DNA of 64,000 nucleotides from Sediminibacterium sp. GTDB taxonomy: Bacteria; Bacteroidota; Bacteroidia; Chitinophagales; Chitinophagaceae. A program made the translations under genes and the position numbers. Shown here piece after piece: positions 17,876 to 27,166 of this stretch. The notes beneath the pieces were generated by a model. That model was given only the letters and a program-made list of their open reading frames with translations. It was not told where the DNA came from and ran no database searches. The DNA is taken from assembly GCA_016786865.1 (NCBI GenBank), contig JAEUVE010000024.1, forward strand, positions 41,156 to 105,155. The letters are read 5' to 3'. How positions within the stretch are numbered: position 1 is the first letter of the stretch; each line of letters begins with the position of its first letter.

Positions 17876-19450
17876 TTAGTTATCGTATCCTCCGGCACGC
17901 TTAGCCTTAACAGGTGCGGGCCATTTCATCGGGCCATTGGGGCCATTTGGCAGAATGGCTTTTTCATTGGAACTGCGCTCAGGATCTTCACAGGCCATAT
18001 ATACCAAAATCGCAGTAAGAATGGCATTGCTCTGAACATCGTCGAATACAATTTTATCATAGGTATCCCTGTTGGTATGCCAGGTATAGTTAAAATACGA
18101 CCAGTTCAATGCACCCAGTGAAAAAGCTGGAGCCCCCGCAGCTACAAAAGAAGCATGATCCGAGCCACCGCCACCGGGCATTCCGGGGAAATTAGTTTTG
18201 ATGGAATCTGTAATAGACTTAGGTGCAGCAGCCAGCCAGCGACCCAGGTATTCCTTGGCCTTAGCATAACCGGAACCGCCAATGTTTACAATTCTCCCGG
18301 TTCCATTGTCCTGGTTGAACAGCGCCTGCAGATTAGCAACAATTTCAGGATGGTCCTCCACAAAGGCGCGAGAGCCATTCAGCCCCTGCTCTTCACTACC
18401 CCAGTGTCCAACGAGGATTGTTCTCTTCGGATTCGGATAGACCGCTTTTAAAATGCGCATGGCCTCCATCATAACCAACGTACCGGTACCATTATCGGTG
18501 GCGCCGGTGCCACCATCCCATGAATCGAAGTGCGCAGAAAGCATTACATATTCATTGGGCTTTTCAGTGCCTTTGATTTCAGCAAGGGTATTGAAGGTTG
18601 GAACCGTTCCCAGTTCCTTAGACTGGGTATATACAGAAACAGAAGGTTGTTTGCCCGACTCGGTTAAGCGATAGAGCAATCCATAATCTTCCAGCGCAAT
18701 ATCTACGGTAGGAATTTTCTTAGTGAAGGCTGCAAAAATTTTGTTTACGCCAAAGCCACTGGACCAGTTGCTGGCAACAATACCCGCAGCACCTGCTTTT
18801 TCAAGCGCTTCCGCCAGTTTGGCGTTAGAAAGACCGGTTTTACTGATGCGCTTTTTCCAGGCATCTGCCAATGCAGTACGCTCTGCTTTCATTTTTTCAA
18901 TGGAAGCCTTGGTACCAAACTCGTTCCAGTTATAATCCGGTCTACCGGTGGGCTGCGGCATGGAAATCAGTACAAATTTACCTTTTACAGTTGGCAGCCA
19001 TTGCTGAAATGCAATAGAGTCGGCAACATCAGCCAGAATAATGGTTTCGGCAGTCACTGGCTTTTTTGTAGCGGGGCTGAATGCCAGTTGGGTTCCTTCG
19101 ATAGACCGGGTCCAAGGCGCCACCATATCAATATGGGTAACACCCCTGTCCCAACCACGCCAGGTACCATAGTTCTCTCGGCGGGCAGTAATGCCCCATT
19201 GTGCATACTGTGCAATAGCCCAGTCGCTGGCCTGCACCATTTTGCTGGAACCAACCAGACGAGGCCCTACTCCATCCATCAGTTCATGGGCCAGTCTTTT
19301 TAGTTGAGAATTGTCGTTGGCTTCTTTTACAATTGAAGCAACAGTAGCTTCTGTATTACCCTGTTGGGCAACAACAGACAACGAAACCAGGCTCAGTCCA
19401 ACCACCAGTCGGGCCGCCTTTGTATGTAAAGTGGATATCACAATTTTCAT
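17876..19450 (-). CDS. M28 family zinc metallopeptidase with PA domain (secreted)
   Basis: 524 residues from the ATG at 19450; an in-frame ATG at 19465 gives a less typical leader. The signal peptide LVVGLSLVSLSVVAQQ is followed by a domain like carboxypeptidase Q (DGVGPRLVGSSKM), an inserted PA subdomain (GKFVLISMPQP ... GAAGIVASNWSSGFG) and the M28 core. Zinc ligands are seen in HFDSWDGGTGATDNGTG (His, Asp), WGSEEQGLNGS (Glu pair), SDHASF (Asp) and TWHTNRDTYD (His). A secreted amino- or dipeptidase is likely. It lies between the secreted adenosine deaminase and NamZ genes on the same strand (gaps 32 and 26 bp). Confidence 0.91.
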   Translation of the reverse strand: MKIVISTLHTKAARLVVGLSLVSLSVVAQQGNTEATVASIVKEANDNSQLKRLAHELMDGVGPRLVGSSKMVQASDWAIAQYAQWGITARRENYGTWRGWDRGVTHIDMVAPWTRSIEGTQLAFSPATKKPVTAETIILADVADSIAFQQWLPTVKGKFVLISMPQPTGRPDYNWNEFGTKASIEKMKAERTALADAWKKRISKTGLSNAKLAEALEKAGAAGIVASNWSSGFGVNKIFAAFTKKIPTVDIALEDYGLLYRLTESGKQPSVSVYTQSKELGTVPTFNTLAEIKGTEKPNEYVMLSAHFDSWDGGTGATDNGTGTLVMMEAMRILKAVYPNPKRTILVGHWGSEEQGLNGSRAFVEDHPEIVANLQALFNQDNGTGRIVNIGGSGYAKAKEYLGRWLAAAPKSITDSIKTNFPGMPGGGGSDHASFVAAGAPAFSLGALNWSYFNYTWHTNRDTYDKIVFDDVQSNAILTAILVYMACEDPERSSNEKAILPNGPNGPMKWPAPVKAKRAGGYDN

Positions 19451-19482
19451 GGGATAATGATACAAAACAAATACGTACCACC

Positions 19483-20931
19483 CTAGAATACAGGGGAGTT
19501 TGTGATGGATGGGTGAATATCCGGAAACCAGTTCTCAAACACCCTGAACCGGGCATCCAGATCTTTAATCAGCTTGCGTTTCAACAACGGATCTTCAATA
19601 AAACTGTACTCAATACTGTTATAGACCAGCCGCTTGATATCGTCGTAGGAAAATTCTTTGTACCGTTTAGCCAGCAACACATACTGCTCCGTCATATTGG
19701 TTCTGAGCACACCTGCATCATCGGTGCTGATGACCATGGGCACACCAAATTTTTTGTACAGCAAAATCGGATGACGCCCCTCTTTTACTTTCAGAATAAA
19801 CTCGTTGCTCACCAGATTAATTTCAACGGCCACTTTATTTTTAGCCATATACTCCAACAACTCATAGTTATTTGCTTCATGCGCAATATCCACTCCATGC
19901 CCTATTCGGGTGGCTTTGGCCGTATGCACGGCAGCACCGATATGCCAGGTAAGCTCTTCGGGCAGTACCAGTCCCAACACCAGTTCTCCCGCATGCAGCG
20001 AGCTTCTGACTTTGGGATAGCGTGCATTGCAGTACTTGTACATGATCATATGCAACCAGTAATCTTTCATGGAAGTTTCACCATGTTCCGGTGAAACAAT
20101 GTTAACGCCATCAATAATCGGGCTGAGGTCAGCAGAAATAAACGCCGTTACGAGATCGCGAAACAGGGTAACCGGTTCCCTGAAACGCAACACAAAATTC
20201 TGGAAACGCATGGTGAAAAGAGAATCGTCTAACTGCAGCTTACGATGCAGTTTTTCAATCAGTTCCACATTGTAGCTGCGGGCGTCTGCAGCTACATTTT
20301 TTTGCAGCAGGTATGCGTATAAGGTATCGAGTGTTTTAAATACGGCTGTTTCATTGCGGGTTGCCTGATAATTGCGTAACCGTTCATTCAGTTGAAGAAA
20401 TTGGTCTACAGAAACAGAAGACGGAATCGTTGTAAGCTGGGTTTCTATATAACTCAGGTTTTCCCGGATGGCTCTTTGCTTCAATTCCGATAAGCCGGTT
20501 TCAAAAGTTCCGCCGATCCCAGCCCCGAATTTGTCGAATGATTCAAAAAATTGTTTATCAGAAGGATAATGCGCTTCATGGTAATCTTTTACGGACCATT
20601 TTTGGATCAGCTGATCTTTGTATGATTCCAGCGCTCCCCTGCTTCTGATTGAAGAAAAGCGTTCCCATTTGCCACTTACGGGTTGTTCTTTTGCAATGGT
20701 CATGGTGGTAGCATCCACAAAAAAATCTTCCTGAATGGCATATGCCAGCAGAGGTTCTGCATAAACAGACCCGCCATAATGATGATGCAGGTCCCCGCCT
20801 TTAGGCATACGGGAAAAGAAAGCGGTTAAAGCGGCATCATTGTTCCTGATCTGATCAAAATAGCGGTTGACCGATTGAGCCTGACCAACATAAACAAGAA
20901 TACACAATAGAAAAGAACAACATATTTTCAT
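19483..20931 (-). CDS. Secreted adenosine deaminase (ADGF/CECR1-like)
   Basis: 482 residues with signal peptide MKICCSFLLCILVYVGQAQ. Deaminase motifs: MPKGGDLHHHYGGS (metal His pair), SSLHAGE (His and catalytic Glu), RIGHGVDIA, and STDDAGVL (metal Asp pair). It is about 130 residues longer than cytosolic Add, with an extra N-terminal helical region, like the extracellular ADGF group. The expected reaction is adenosine to inosine outside the cytoplasm, feeding purine scavenging. It appears to be the first of a run with M28 and NamZ. Family firm; substrate preference inferred. Confidence 0.88.
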   Translation of the reverse strand: MKICCSFLLCILVYVGQAQSVNRYFDQIRNNDAALTAFFSRMPKGGDLHHHYGGSVYAEPLLAYAIQEDFFVDATTMTIAKEQPVSGKWERFSSIRSRGALESYKDQLIQKWSVKDYHEAHYPSDKQFFESFDKFGAGIGGTFETGLSELKQRAIRENLSYIETQLTTIPSSVSVDQFLQLNERLRNYQATRNETAVFKTLDTLYAYLLQKNVAADARSYNVELIEKLHRKLQLDDSLFTMRFQNFVLRFREPVTLFRDLVTAFISADLSPIIDGVNIVSPEHGETSMKDYWLHMIMYKYCNARYPKVRSSLHAGELVLGLVLPEELTWHIGAAVHTAKATRIGHGVDIAHEANNYELLEYMAKNKVAVEINLVSNEFILKVKEGRHPILLYKKFGVPMVISTDDAGVLRTNMTEQYVLLAKRYKEFSYDDIKRLVYNSIEYSFIEDPLLKRKLIKDLDARFRVFENWFPDIHPSITNSPVF

Positions 20932-20972
20932 ACCTCTAAAATAAAAAATAGTTCAAACAGTAAGGTTTCTAT

Positions 20973-21422
20973 TTAATGATCGGATCCAACACCGGATTCT
21001 GCCAGTTGTTTGAGCGCCTGGTTCATGGCAACAAAATTGTTGCGGGTCGATTCCCCGATTTTTTTCAAAATAGCCGTGCTCAGGATTCCACTAAAATCCT
21101 CTCCATGTATCAATTTCACCTGATTGGGGGCTATTTCTTCAATGCAGAAATAGTGCCGGCCATCAAACAATCCTTTTACCCATAAGCTGCCCAGCCAGGA
21201 AAAGGAATGAAAAGGAACCAATTCCTGAACAACGGGTTTAAACACCATCGTTTTCTCCCCGTTTTGAAGCCGGTTGGTTAATCTTGCACCCTGCTTCAAT
21301 TGGCCTTCGATGCTTCGGATAAAAGGATTCCAGCGGGAATAATCATTAAAATTAGTGAGCAACACCCACAGTTTCTCTCTGGAAGTGTTGATAACGATTT
21401 CTGTTTTAATTCGCTTGTCCAT
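20973..21422 (-). CDS. SRPBCC (START-like) domain protein
   Basis: 149 residues from the ATG at 21422 (MDKRIKTEIVINTSREKLW); the frame is open seven codons further. The fold signature is complete: N-terminal strand plus helix, NDYSRWNPFIRSIEG, a strand series, and a long C-terminal helix (ILKKIGESTRNNFVAMNQALKQLAE). Such proteins bind hydrophobic ligands. The next gene upstream on the same strand encodes a Crp/Fnr regulator (76 bp), a pairing that suggests control but does not reveal a ligand. Confidence 0.82.
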   Translation of the reverse strand: MDKRIKTEIVINTSREKLWVLLTNFNDYSRWNPFIRSIEGQLKQGARLTNRLQNGEKTMVFKPVVQELVPFHSFSWLGSLWVKGLFDGRHYFCIEEIAPNQVKLIHGEDFSGILSTAILKKIGESTRNNFVAMNQALKQLAESGVGSDH

Positions 21423-21498
21423 AGTTGTTTTTTTACAACACAAAACTACTATTGGTCAACGCCATCACTCATTAACAATTGTAAAGAAATTATTTAAT

Positions 21499-22068
21499 TT
21501 ACATAAGCCTTTTACGAATGCGACTCAGTGAAACCGGAGTGATGCCCAAAAAAGAAGCAATCATGTAATGCGGCACCCGCAAAAGCAGCTCGCCATGTTC
21601 CGCTTCAAATTTCCGGTATCGTTCTTCCGGGCTGTCGAGAATATAGGAAGAGAGGATCATTTGCGCGTTGATAAAACGCTGCTCTGCTATTTTACGAGTA
21701 AGTGTATTCATTGCCGGCACCAACTCATACAACCGTTGCATCTCGTCATAGTTAATCACCAGCAAATCTGCATCTTCCAATGCTTCCAGCGTTTGAATAC
21801 CCGGAACCTTTCTCAGAAAACTATCATACGAACTGGCAAAGAGATTCTCTTTAAAGATAAACGCAGTAATATCCTGACCCTCTTTGGTATAATACAAGCG
21901 TAGCAGGCCCTTATTGATAAAATAGACTTCCCGCGCAATCTTACCTTCTTCTGTAAGCCGGAACTTTTTGGGAACCTGCCGGAAAGTAAAAGCACTTTCA
22001 ATCAATTGCTTTTCCTGATCGGTAAATTGAACCAGATTGGATGAAAACGCAAAAAGTTGTTCAAACAT
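21499..22068 (-). CDS. Crp/Fnr family transcriptional regulator
   Basis: 189 residues: a cyclic-nucleotide-binding-like beta-roll (KFRLTEEGKIAREVYFINKGLLRLYY, ITAFIFKENLFASSYDSFL) followed by a helical linker and a C-terminal winged helix (VPHYMIASFLGITPVSLSRIRKRLM). There are no cysteine clusters for Fe-S and the arginine/serine set for cAMP is not evident, which is usual for the many Bacteroidota Crp/Fnr paralogs. It is 22 bp downstream of hutU and upstream of the SRPBCC gene. Confidence 0.9.
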   Translation of the reverse strand: MFEQLFAFSSNLVQFTDQEKQLIESAFTFRQVPKKFRLTEEGKIAREVYFINKGLLRLYYTKEGQDITAFIFKENLFASSYDSFLRKVPGIQTLEALEDADLLVINYDEMQRLYELVPAMNTLTRKIAEQRFINAQMILSSYILDSPEERYRKFEAEHGELLLRVPHYMIASFLGITPVSLSRIRKRLM

Positions 22069-22090
22069 GCCCAGGTCTCCTTATACAGAT

Positions 22091-23782
22091 TTACAATTCC
22101 AACCCAAACTTTCGGGCCGTATCTTTTGCAATTTCATAACCCGCATCGGCATGCCGGATAACACCCATACCGGGATCATTGCGCAGTACCCGACCCAGTC
22201 TTGCTGCGGCATCATCCGTTCCATCTGCAACAATTACCATTCCGGCATGAATGCTATACCCCATTCCTACGCCCCCACCATGGTGCAAAGACACCCAGCT
22301 GGCTCCACCAGCAGTATTTACCAATGCATTTAGCACAGGCCAGTCGGCCACAGCATCGGAACCATCCAGCATGGCTTCTGTTTCGCGGTTGGGAGAAGCT
22401 ACGGAACCAGTATCCAGGTGATCTCTTCCAATTACAATCGGCGCCTTCACTTTTCCGGAGCGAACCAGCTCATTAAACGCCAGTCCGGCCTGCTCCCGTT
22501 CACCCTGACCCAGCCAGCAGATGCGCGCAGGCAATCCCTGAAAAGCAATTTTTTCTTTGGCCAGTTTCAGCCAGCGTTGCAAACTTTTATTTTCGGGGAA
22601 TAAGTTCCCGATCACTTCGTCTGTTACGGCAATATCCTGGGGGTCGCCACTGAGGGCAGCCCAGCGGAAAGGTCCTTTTCCTTCACAGAACAAGGGACGA
22701 ATATAGGCCGGAACGAATCCCGGAAAATCAAAACACCTGCCAATCGGAAATGCCAGTGTTTCCGGCTGAACGGTCTTCTGCTGTTCATATTCCTGCGCTC
22801 TTGCCCGGATATTGTTGCCATAATCAAACGTAATGGCACCCTTATCCATCAGTTGCAGCATCTGTTGTACATGCAGGTACATACTTTCGTAACTCAATGC
22901 AATGTATCCTTCCGGATTGGCTACCCGCATTTCATTGGCTTCTGCATTGGTTAAAGTATGGGGTATATAACCGATCAGCGGATCATGCGCCGAAGTCTGG
23001 TCGGTAAGGGTATCCGGAACAATATTTCTTTCATTCAATCGCTGCAACAATTGCACTGCATTGCAAAGGACTCCAATGCTGCATGCCATGCCGGCCGCCT
23101 TGCAATCCAGGGCCCTGTCGATGGCCTGATCAATATCGATATATTTTTCGTTGAGATATCTGGTTTCGATGCGTTTGTCGATACGCCACTCCTCCACTTC
23201 TGCAATCAGGGCAACTCCATCGTTCATGGTAATAGCCAACGGCTGCGCACCACCCATTCCGCCAAGACCCGCTGTAACATTCAGGGTTCCATTCAGGGAG
23301 CCTCCGTAATGCTTATCGGCCAGGGCCGCATAGGTTTCATAAGTGCCCTGAACAATGCCCTGCGACCCAATATAGATCCAGCTGCCGGCAGTCATTTGCC
23401 CGTACATCATCAACCCTTTTTGTTCCAATTCGGTAAAATGCTTCCAGTTGGCCCAATTGGGAACCAGTTGAGAATTGGAGATCAGCACCCGGGGTGCATC
23501 TTTGTGTGTTTTCAGAATGCCCACCGGCTTACCACTCTGGATCAGCAAAGACTCATCATTTTCCAGGCTTTTAAGCGAAGCAATGATCTGGTCCAGGGCC
23601 TGTATATTCCTCGCCGCCTTCCCCCTGCCTCCGTAAACAATGAGGTCTTCGGGCTTTTCGGCAACCGCGGGATCGAGGTTGTTTAACAACATGCGCAAGG
23701 CGGCTTCCTGTATCCAGCCTTTACAATTCAATGTGGTTCCGACCGGAGTTTTGTATTTGGCAAAATCGTATGTGGCAATCAT
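22091..23782 (-). CDS. hutU: Urocanate hydratase
   Basis: 563 residues from the ATG at 23782; a start at 23809 would add a nonconserved nine residues. It has the NAD+-dependent urocanase hallmarks: [32 protein letters not shown] (the dinucleotide loop), the conserved [11 protein letters not shown] segment, DQTSAHDPL, and a late [19 protein letters not shown]. It converts urocanate to imidazolone propionate in histidine breakdown. hutH, hutI and hutG are not in the window, so the pathway must be completed elsewhere. The downstream gene (22 bp) is a Crp/Fnr regulator. Confidence 0.97.
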   Translation of the reverse strand: MIATYDFAKYKTPVGTTLNCKGWIQEAALRMLLNNLDPAVAEKPEDLIVYGGRGKAARNIQALDQIIASLKSLENDESLLIQSGKPVGILKTHKDAPRVLISNSQLVPNWANWKHFTELEQKGLMMYGQMTAGSWIYIGSQGIVQGTYETYAALADKHYGGSLNGTLNVTAGLGGMGGAQPLAITMNDGVALIAEVEEWRIDKRIETRYLNEKYIDIDQAIDRALDCKAAGMACSIGVLCNAVQLLQRLNERNIVPDTLTDQTSAHDPLIGYIPHTLTNAEANEMRVANPEGYIALSYESMYLHVQQMLQLMDKGAITFDYGNNIRARAQEYEQQKTVQPETLAFPIGRCFDFPGFVPAYIRPLFCEGKGPFRWAALSGDPQDIAVTDEVIGNLFPENKSLQRWLKLAKEKIAFQGLPARICWLGQGEREQAGLAFNELVRSGKVKAPIVIGRDHLDTGSVASPNRETEAMLDGSDAVADWPVLNALVNTAGGASWVSLHHGGGVGMGYSIHAGMVIVADGTDDAAARLGRVLRNDPGMGVIRHADAGYEIAKDTARKFGLEL

Positions 23783-23853
23783 GCAATGAAAATACAGATT
23801 TTGACCCAACTATTTCCTTGGATAGCCCCCTTAGGCACCTAACAACAGTAGCT

Positions 23854-24165
23854 TTAGTACACCAGGTCTTCATAAGCAGCCTGCAGTTCGTTGTAGGAAT
23901 GCTGGTCTTTAGCGGCTTTGGCGGCAGCCATGCCTTTTTCGTACCATTCAACCGCCAGGTCCTTTTCTCCAAGCTGTTCCAATAACTTGGCCAGATGGTA
24001 ATAAGAACCTACATAATCGGGCGATTCGGCCAGAATGGCTTCAAAGAGTTCCCTGGCACCGGCAGTGTTTCCTATTTTGATGAATTCCAGTGCCAGTGCA
24101 TGGCGCAGAAAATTATCGCTTGGATTGGCTGCCAAAAATTCCCTGATTCGGTCAATTCTGTTCAT
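23854..24165 (-). CDS. Small tetratricopeptide-repeat protein
   Basis: 103 residues from the ATG at 24165 (MNRIDRIREFLAANPSD). The open frame runs upstream to 24288, but that part overlaps the etfB promoter region and has no family pattern. Two TPR-like helix pairs are visible (DNFLRHALALEFIKIGNTAGARELFEAILAESP and the following YVGSYYHLAKLLEQLGEKDLAVEWYEKGM), plus a final helix. It is cytoplasmic and likely a protein-interaction module. Divergent from etfB. Confidence 0.8.
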   Translation of the reverse strand: MNRIDRIREFLAANPSDNFLRHALALEFIKIGNTAGARELFEAILAESPDYVGSYYHLAKLLEQLGEKDLAVEWYEKGMAAAKAAKDQHSYNELQAAYEDLVY

Positions 24166-24224
24166 ACAACGAAGATAGGGGCAATCTTTTTTACAGATTT
24201 GACCGAATAAAATTCTTGAAATAC

Positions 24225-24254
24225 TTTGCAGCATTCCAAAGCTTACTATATTTG
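24225..24254 (+). promoter_or_regulatory. Candidate promoter of etfBA (TTTG / TATATTTG)
   Basis: TTTG at 24225-24228 and TATATTTG at 24247-24254 (full match to TAnnTTTG) are 18 bp apart, as expected for a Bacteroidota vegetative promoter. The start codon of etfB is 46 bp downstream. Confidence 0.6.
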
Positions 24255-24255
24255 T

Positions 24256-24277
24256 AATAGTTGCATAAACAACTATT
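24256..24277 (+). promoter_or_regulatory. 8-bp inverted repeat just downstream of the etfBA -7 box
   Basis: AATAGTTG, six bases, then CAACTATT form a perfect inverted repeat starting 1 bp after the -7 box, so it overlaps the expected transcription start. The size and sequence (AGTTG...CAACT) resemble operators of MarR-type repressors. A repressor site is inferred; an RNA hairpin in the leader is the alternative. Confidence 0.5.
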
Positions 24278-24299
24278 CGAAACGACAAATTGAAAACAT

Positions 24300-25043
24300 A
24301 TGAAGATTTTAGTCTGTGTCAGCAAAACACCCGACACCACCTCTAAAGTTGCCTTTACCGATGGCAATACAAAATTTGATGAAGCTGGTGTTCAGTGGAT
24401 CATCAACCCTTACGACGAATGGTATTCGCTGGTAAGGGCCATTGAATTAAAAGAGAAAGATGCTTCCGTTGCCATTCACCTGGTAACAGTTGGCGGAGCA
24501 GATACGGAGCCGATTATCCGCAAGGCACTGGCATTGGGCGGAGATGAAGCCATACGTGTGAACAGCGACAGCACCGACAGTTATTATATAGCAGCACAAA
24601 TTGCTGAAATCGCCAAACAGGGTGGATACGATCTGATCTTTACCGGAAAGGAAACCCTCGACTACAATGGATCTTCCATTGGTGGAATGGTAGCCGAACT
24701 GGTTGATGCACCTTATATTTCCCTGGCAACCAAATTTGATCTGGAAGGAACCACCGCTACAGTTACCCGCGAAATAGAAGGCGGAGAAGAAGTAGCAGAG
24801 GTTGCCTTGCCAGTTGTAGTAAGCTGCCAGAAAGGTGTTGCTGAACAGCGAATCCCCAACATGCGCGGAATCATGGCGGCACGTACCAAGCCACTAAAAG
24901 TGGTTGAACCGGTAGCAGCCGATGCGCTTACTACAGTTGTTGGTTTTGAACTTCCACCTGCAAAAGCAGGCGTTAAACTGGTTGATGCAGAAAATGTAGA
25001 AGAACTGGTTCGCTTGCTGCACGAAGAAGCAAAAGCCATTTAA
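24300..25043 (+). CDS. etfB: Electron transfer flavoprotein beta subunit
   Basis: 247 residues. The start MKILVCVSKTPDTTSKV, the AMP/nucleotide fold, and the recognition loop region MVAELVDAPYISLATK ... GEEVAEVALPVVVSCQKG ... IPNMRGIMAA are typical of EtfB. With EtfA it passes electrons from acyl-CoA and other dehydrogenases to the quinone pool. etfA follows after 40 bp. A promoter and a possible operator lie upstream. Confidence 0.96.
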   Translation: MKILVCVSKTPDTTSKVAFTDGNTKFDEAGVQWIINPYDEWYSLVRAIELKEKDASVAIHLVTVGGADTEPIIRKALALGGDEAIRVNSDSTDSYYIAAQIAEIAKQGGYDLIFTGKETLDYNGSSIGGMVAELVDAPYISLATKFDLEGTTATVTREIEGGEEVAEVALPVVVSCQKGVAEQRIPNMRGIMAARTKPLKVVEPVAADALTTVVGFELPPAKAGVKLVDAENVEELVRLLHEEAKAI

Positions 25044-25083
25044 TTTAAACAGAAACCAAAACAATCATTCAAAATTCCGCAAT

Positions 25084-26049
25084 ATGTCCGTTTTAATATT
25101 CATAGACCACGCTGATGGTCACGTAAAAAAATCTTCTCTGGAAGCCCTTACCTATGGTGCTAAAGTTGCTGCGCAACTGGGTACTGCCGCTGAAGGACTG
25201 CTGCTGGGAACCGTTACCGAAGACATTGCAGCACTGGGAAAATATGGTGTAAGTAAAATTCACCAGGTTGCCAATGATACATTGAACCACCTCGATACAC
25301 AGGTGTATGCAGCAGCCATTGCCGAAGCGGTTACCGCAACAGGTGCTACTGTAGTTATCTTCTCTCACACACCAACCGGTAAAGCAGTTGCAGCGCGTGT
25401 TTCTGCTAAACTGAAAGCCGGCCTGGTTACCGGTGCCTGCGCACTTCCCGATACCTCCAATGGTTTCGTGGTGAAAAAAGGTGTATTCTCCGGAAAAGCA
25501 TTTGCGAATGTGAGTATCCAGACTCCTGTTAAAATCATTTCCCTGAATCCAAACAGCTATATGACTGTTGCAGGTGAAGGCACAGCTACTGTTGCACCGC
25601 TTGCTATTACAGTTGGCACTGCCAAAATAAAAGTAACTGCAGTAAACAAGGTAAGCGGAGATGTTCCGTTGACCGAAGCGGATATTGTGGTAAGTGGCGG
25701 ACGCGGTCTGAAAGGACCGGAAAACTGGGGTATCCTGTTGGACCTCGCCAAAGTACTGGGCGCAGCTACTGCCTGCAGCCGCCCTGTAGGTGATGCACAC
25801 TGGAGACCGCACCACGAACACGTAGGCCAGACCGGCGTTCAGGTAGCACCTAATTTATACATAGCTGTCGGAATCTCCGGCGCCATCCAACACCTGGCAG
25901 GTGTGAACAGAAGTAAGATCATTGTGGTAATCAACAAGGATCCGGAAGCACCGTTCTTTAAAGCAGCCGACTACGGTATTGTAGGAGATGCATTTGAAGT
26001 GCTGCCAAAACTTACAGAAGCCATCAAAAAAATGAAAGCGTCTGCATAA
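25084..26049 (+). CDS. etfA: Electron transfer flavoprotein alpha subunit
   Basis: 321 residues: an N-terminal ETF domain and the C-terminal FAD-binding domain with [54 protein letters not shown] and [25 protein letters not shown]. These residues bind FAD. It is the second gene of etfBA; a strong intrinsic terminator follows 45 bp after the stop codon. Confidence 0.97.
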   Translation: MSVLIFIDHADGHVKKSSLEALTYGAKVAAQLGTAAEGLLLGTVTEDIAALGKYGVSKIHQVANDTLNHLDTQVYAAAIAEAVTATGATVVIFSHTPTGKAVAARVSAKLKAGLVTGACALPDTSNGFVVKKGVFSGKAFANVSIQTPVKIISLNPNSYMTVAGEGTATVAPLAITVGTAKIKVTAVNKVSGDVPLTEADIVVSGGRGLKGPENWGILLDLAKVLGAATACSRPVGDAHWRPHHEHVGQTGVQVAPNLYIAVGISGAIQHLAGVNRSKIIVVINKDPEAPFFKAADYGIVGDAFEVLPKLTEAIKKMKASA

Positions 26050-26094
26050 GACGAAACACAGCCGGAAGCAATTGCAGCCGGGTATATTTTCAAG

Positions 26095-26127
26095 CGGGGT
26101 TGATAGCAAATCAACCCCGTTTTTTTT
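26095..26127 (+). terminator. Intrinsic terminator after etfA
   Basis: A 10-bp perfect stem (CGGGGTTGAT paired with ATCAACCCCG, 5-base loop) is followed by eight T. The T tract reaches into the stop codon of the convergent cupin gene. Confidence 0.92.
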
Positions 26128-26470
26128 AGCCCAGTACTACTCCGCCCTTTTCCCGGTAATCTTCTCTTACAGGCGTGAAAACGTCGAGAATAAAGCAATC
26201 CGTGATGGCCAGGCCTGCATGGGGTGTATTGGATGGAATCACAAATACCTGGCCCGGAACCAGGCGGTGAGGCGTTCCGTTTACCGTAAGCTCAAACTCC
26301 CCTTCCAGTACATAGGAAACCTGCTCATGCGGATGTTGGTGCATGGGCAGTGCGGCGCCTGCCACAACACGTACATGAGAATATGTGGCGCTGGCAGTAT
26401 GAATGAACTGGGCAGTATAGCCCTCAATAAGTGGCTTGGGCTCGATGTTGCTGATCTGGTATAAAGGCAT
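26126..26470 (-). CDS. Cupin domain protein
   Basis: 114 residues forming one cupin barrel. Metal-ligand motif 1 is MHQHPHEQVSYVLEGEFEL (HxH and Glu), motif 2 is GQVFVIPSNTPHAG. It resembles small stand-alone cupins of unknown ligand. It is convergent with etfA and its stop codon overlaps the terminator T tract. No partner gene is adjacent on its strand. Confidence 0.85.
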   Translation of the reverse strand: MPLYQISNIEPKPLIEGYTAQFIHTASATYSHVRVVAGAALPMHQHPHEQVSYVLEGEFELTVNGTPHRLVPGQVFVIPSNTPHAGLAITDCFILDVFTPVREDYREKGGVVLG

Positions 26471-26571
26471 AGTAATGGTTTACAGCCGCAATTTGCTTAT
26501 TTTAATTGGTATCGAAAAACAATGCCCGGTGCATTCGGGTCTGCGTTTTTTGAGTTAATTTCGTAGGCAAT

Positions 26572-27165
26572 ATGAAGAAGATAGAACTGGAAATTGTAGC
26601 GCTCTCCCACAGCATTACACAAACCCATTCCTATGCGGTTGTATTAGGCGAGATGAACGGAATGCGCAGATTACCGATTGTAATAGGTGGCTTTGAAGCA
26701 CAGGCCATTGCTGTTGCATTGGAAAACATGCATCCCAGCCGTCCGCTTACTCACGATCTGATGAAAAATTTCATGAACGCATTTGGCGTAGAGTTACAGG
26801 AAATCATCATCAACGATTTGCAGGAAGGTATCTTCTACTCCAAACTGGTTTGCTATACAGACAACGACACCATCGAAATAGACAGTCGTACCAGTGATGC
26901 ACTGGCGCTGGCAGTTCGCTTTGGCTGCCCTGTTTACACTTACGAACATATTTTGGAAAGCGCCGGCATCCTGATGGAAGACGGTTCCGGCAAAAAATCC
27001 GGTGGAGAGCCTGTAGGCATTGAAGAATCCGCTGGCAGTGGCAGCCACGACGATCTCAGCACCATGAGTGTGGAAGCGCTGAACAACCTGCTCAACGAAG
27101 TATTGGAGCAGGAAGATTATATCCGCGCCATTGCCATCAGAGACGAACTGAACAAGCGAAAATAA
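26572..27165 (+). CDS. Bifunctional nuclease family protein with UvrB/UvrC motif
   Basis: 197 residues. Residues 1-135 are a BFN (DUF151) domain: LGEMNGMRRLPIVIGGFEAQAIA, RPLTHDLMKNFMNAFG, ID(S)RTSDALALAVRFGCPVY. A linker with Gly/Ser and a C-terminal UvrB/UvrC-type helical hairpin (LNNLLNEVLEQEDYIRAIAIRDELNKRK) follow. This arrangement is standard in Bacteroidota. One base separates it from ispE. Confidence 0.92.
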   Translation: MKKIELEIVALSHSITQTHSYAVVLGEMNGMRRLPIVIGGFEAQAIAVALENMHPSRPLTHDLMKNFMNAFGVELQEIIINDLQEGIFYSKLVCYTDNDTIEIDSRTSDALALAVRFGCPVYTYEHILESAGILMEDGSGKKSGGEPVGIEESAGSGSHDDLSTMSVEALNNLLNEVLEQEDYIRAIAIRDELNKRK

Positions 27166-27166
27166 T

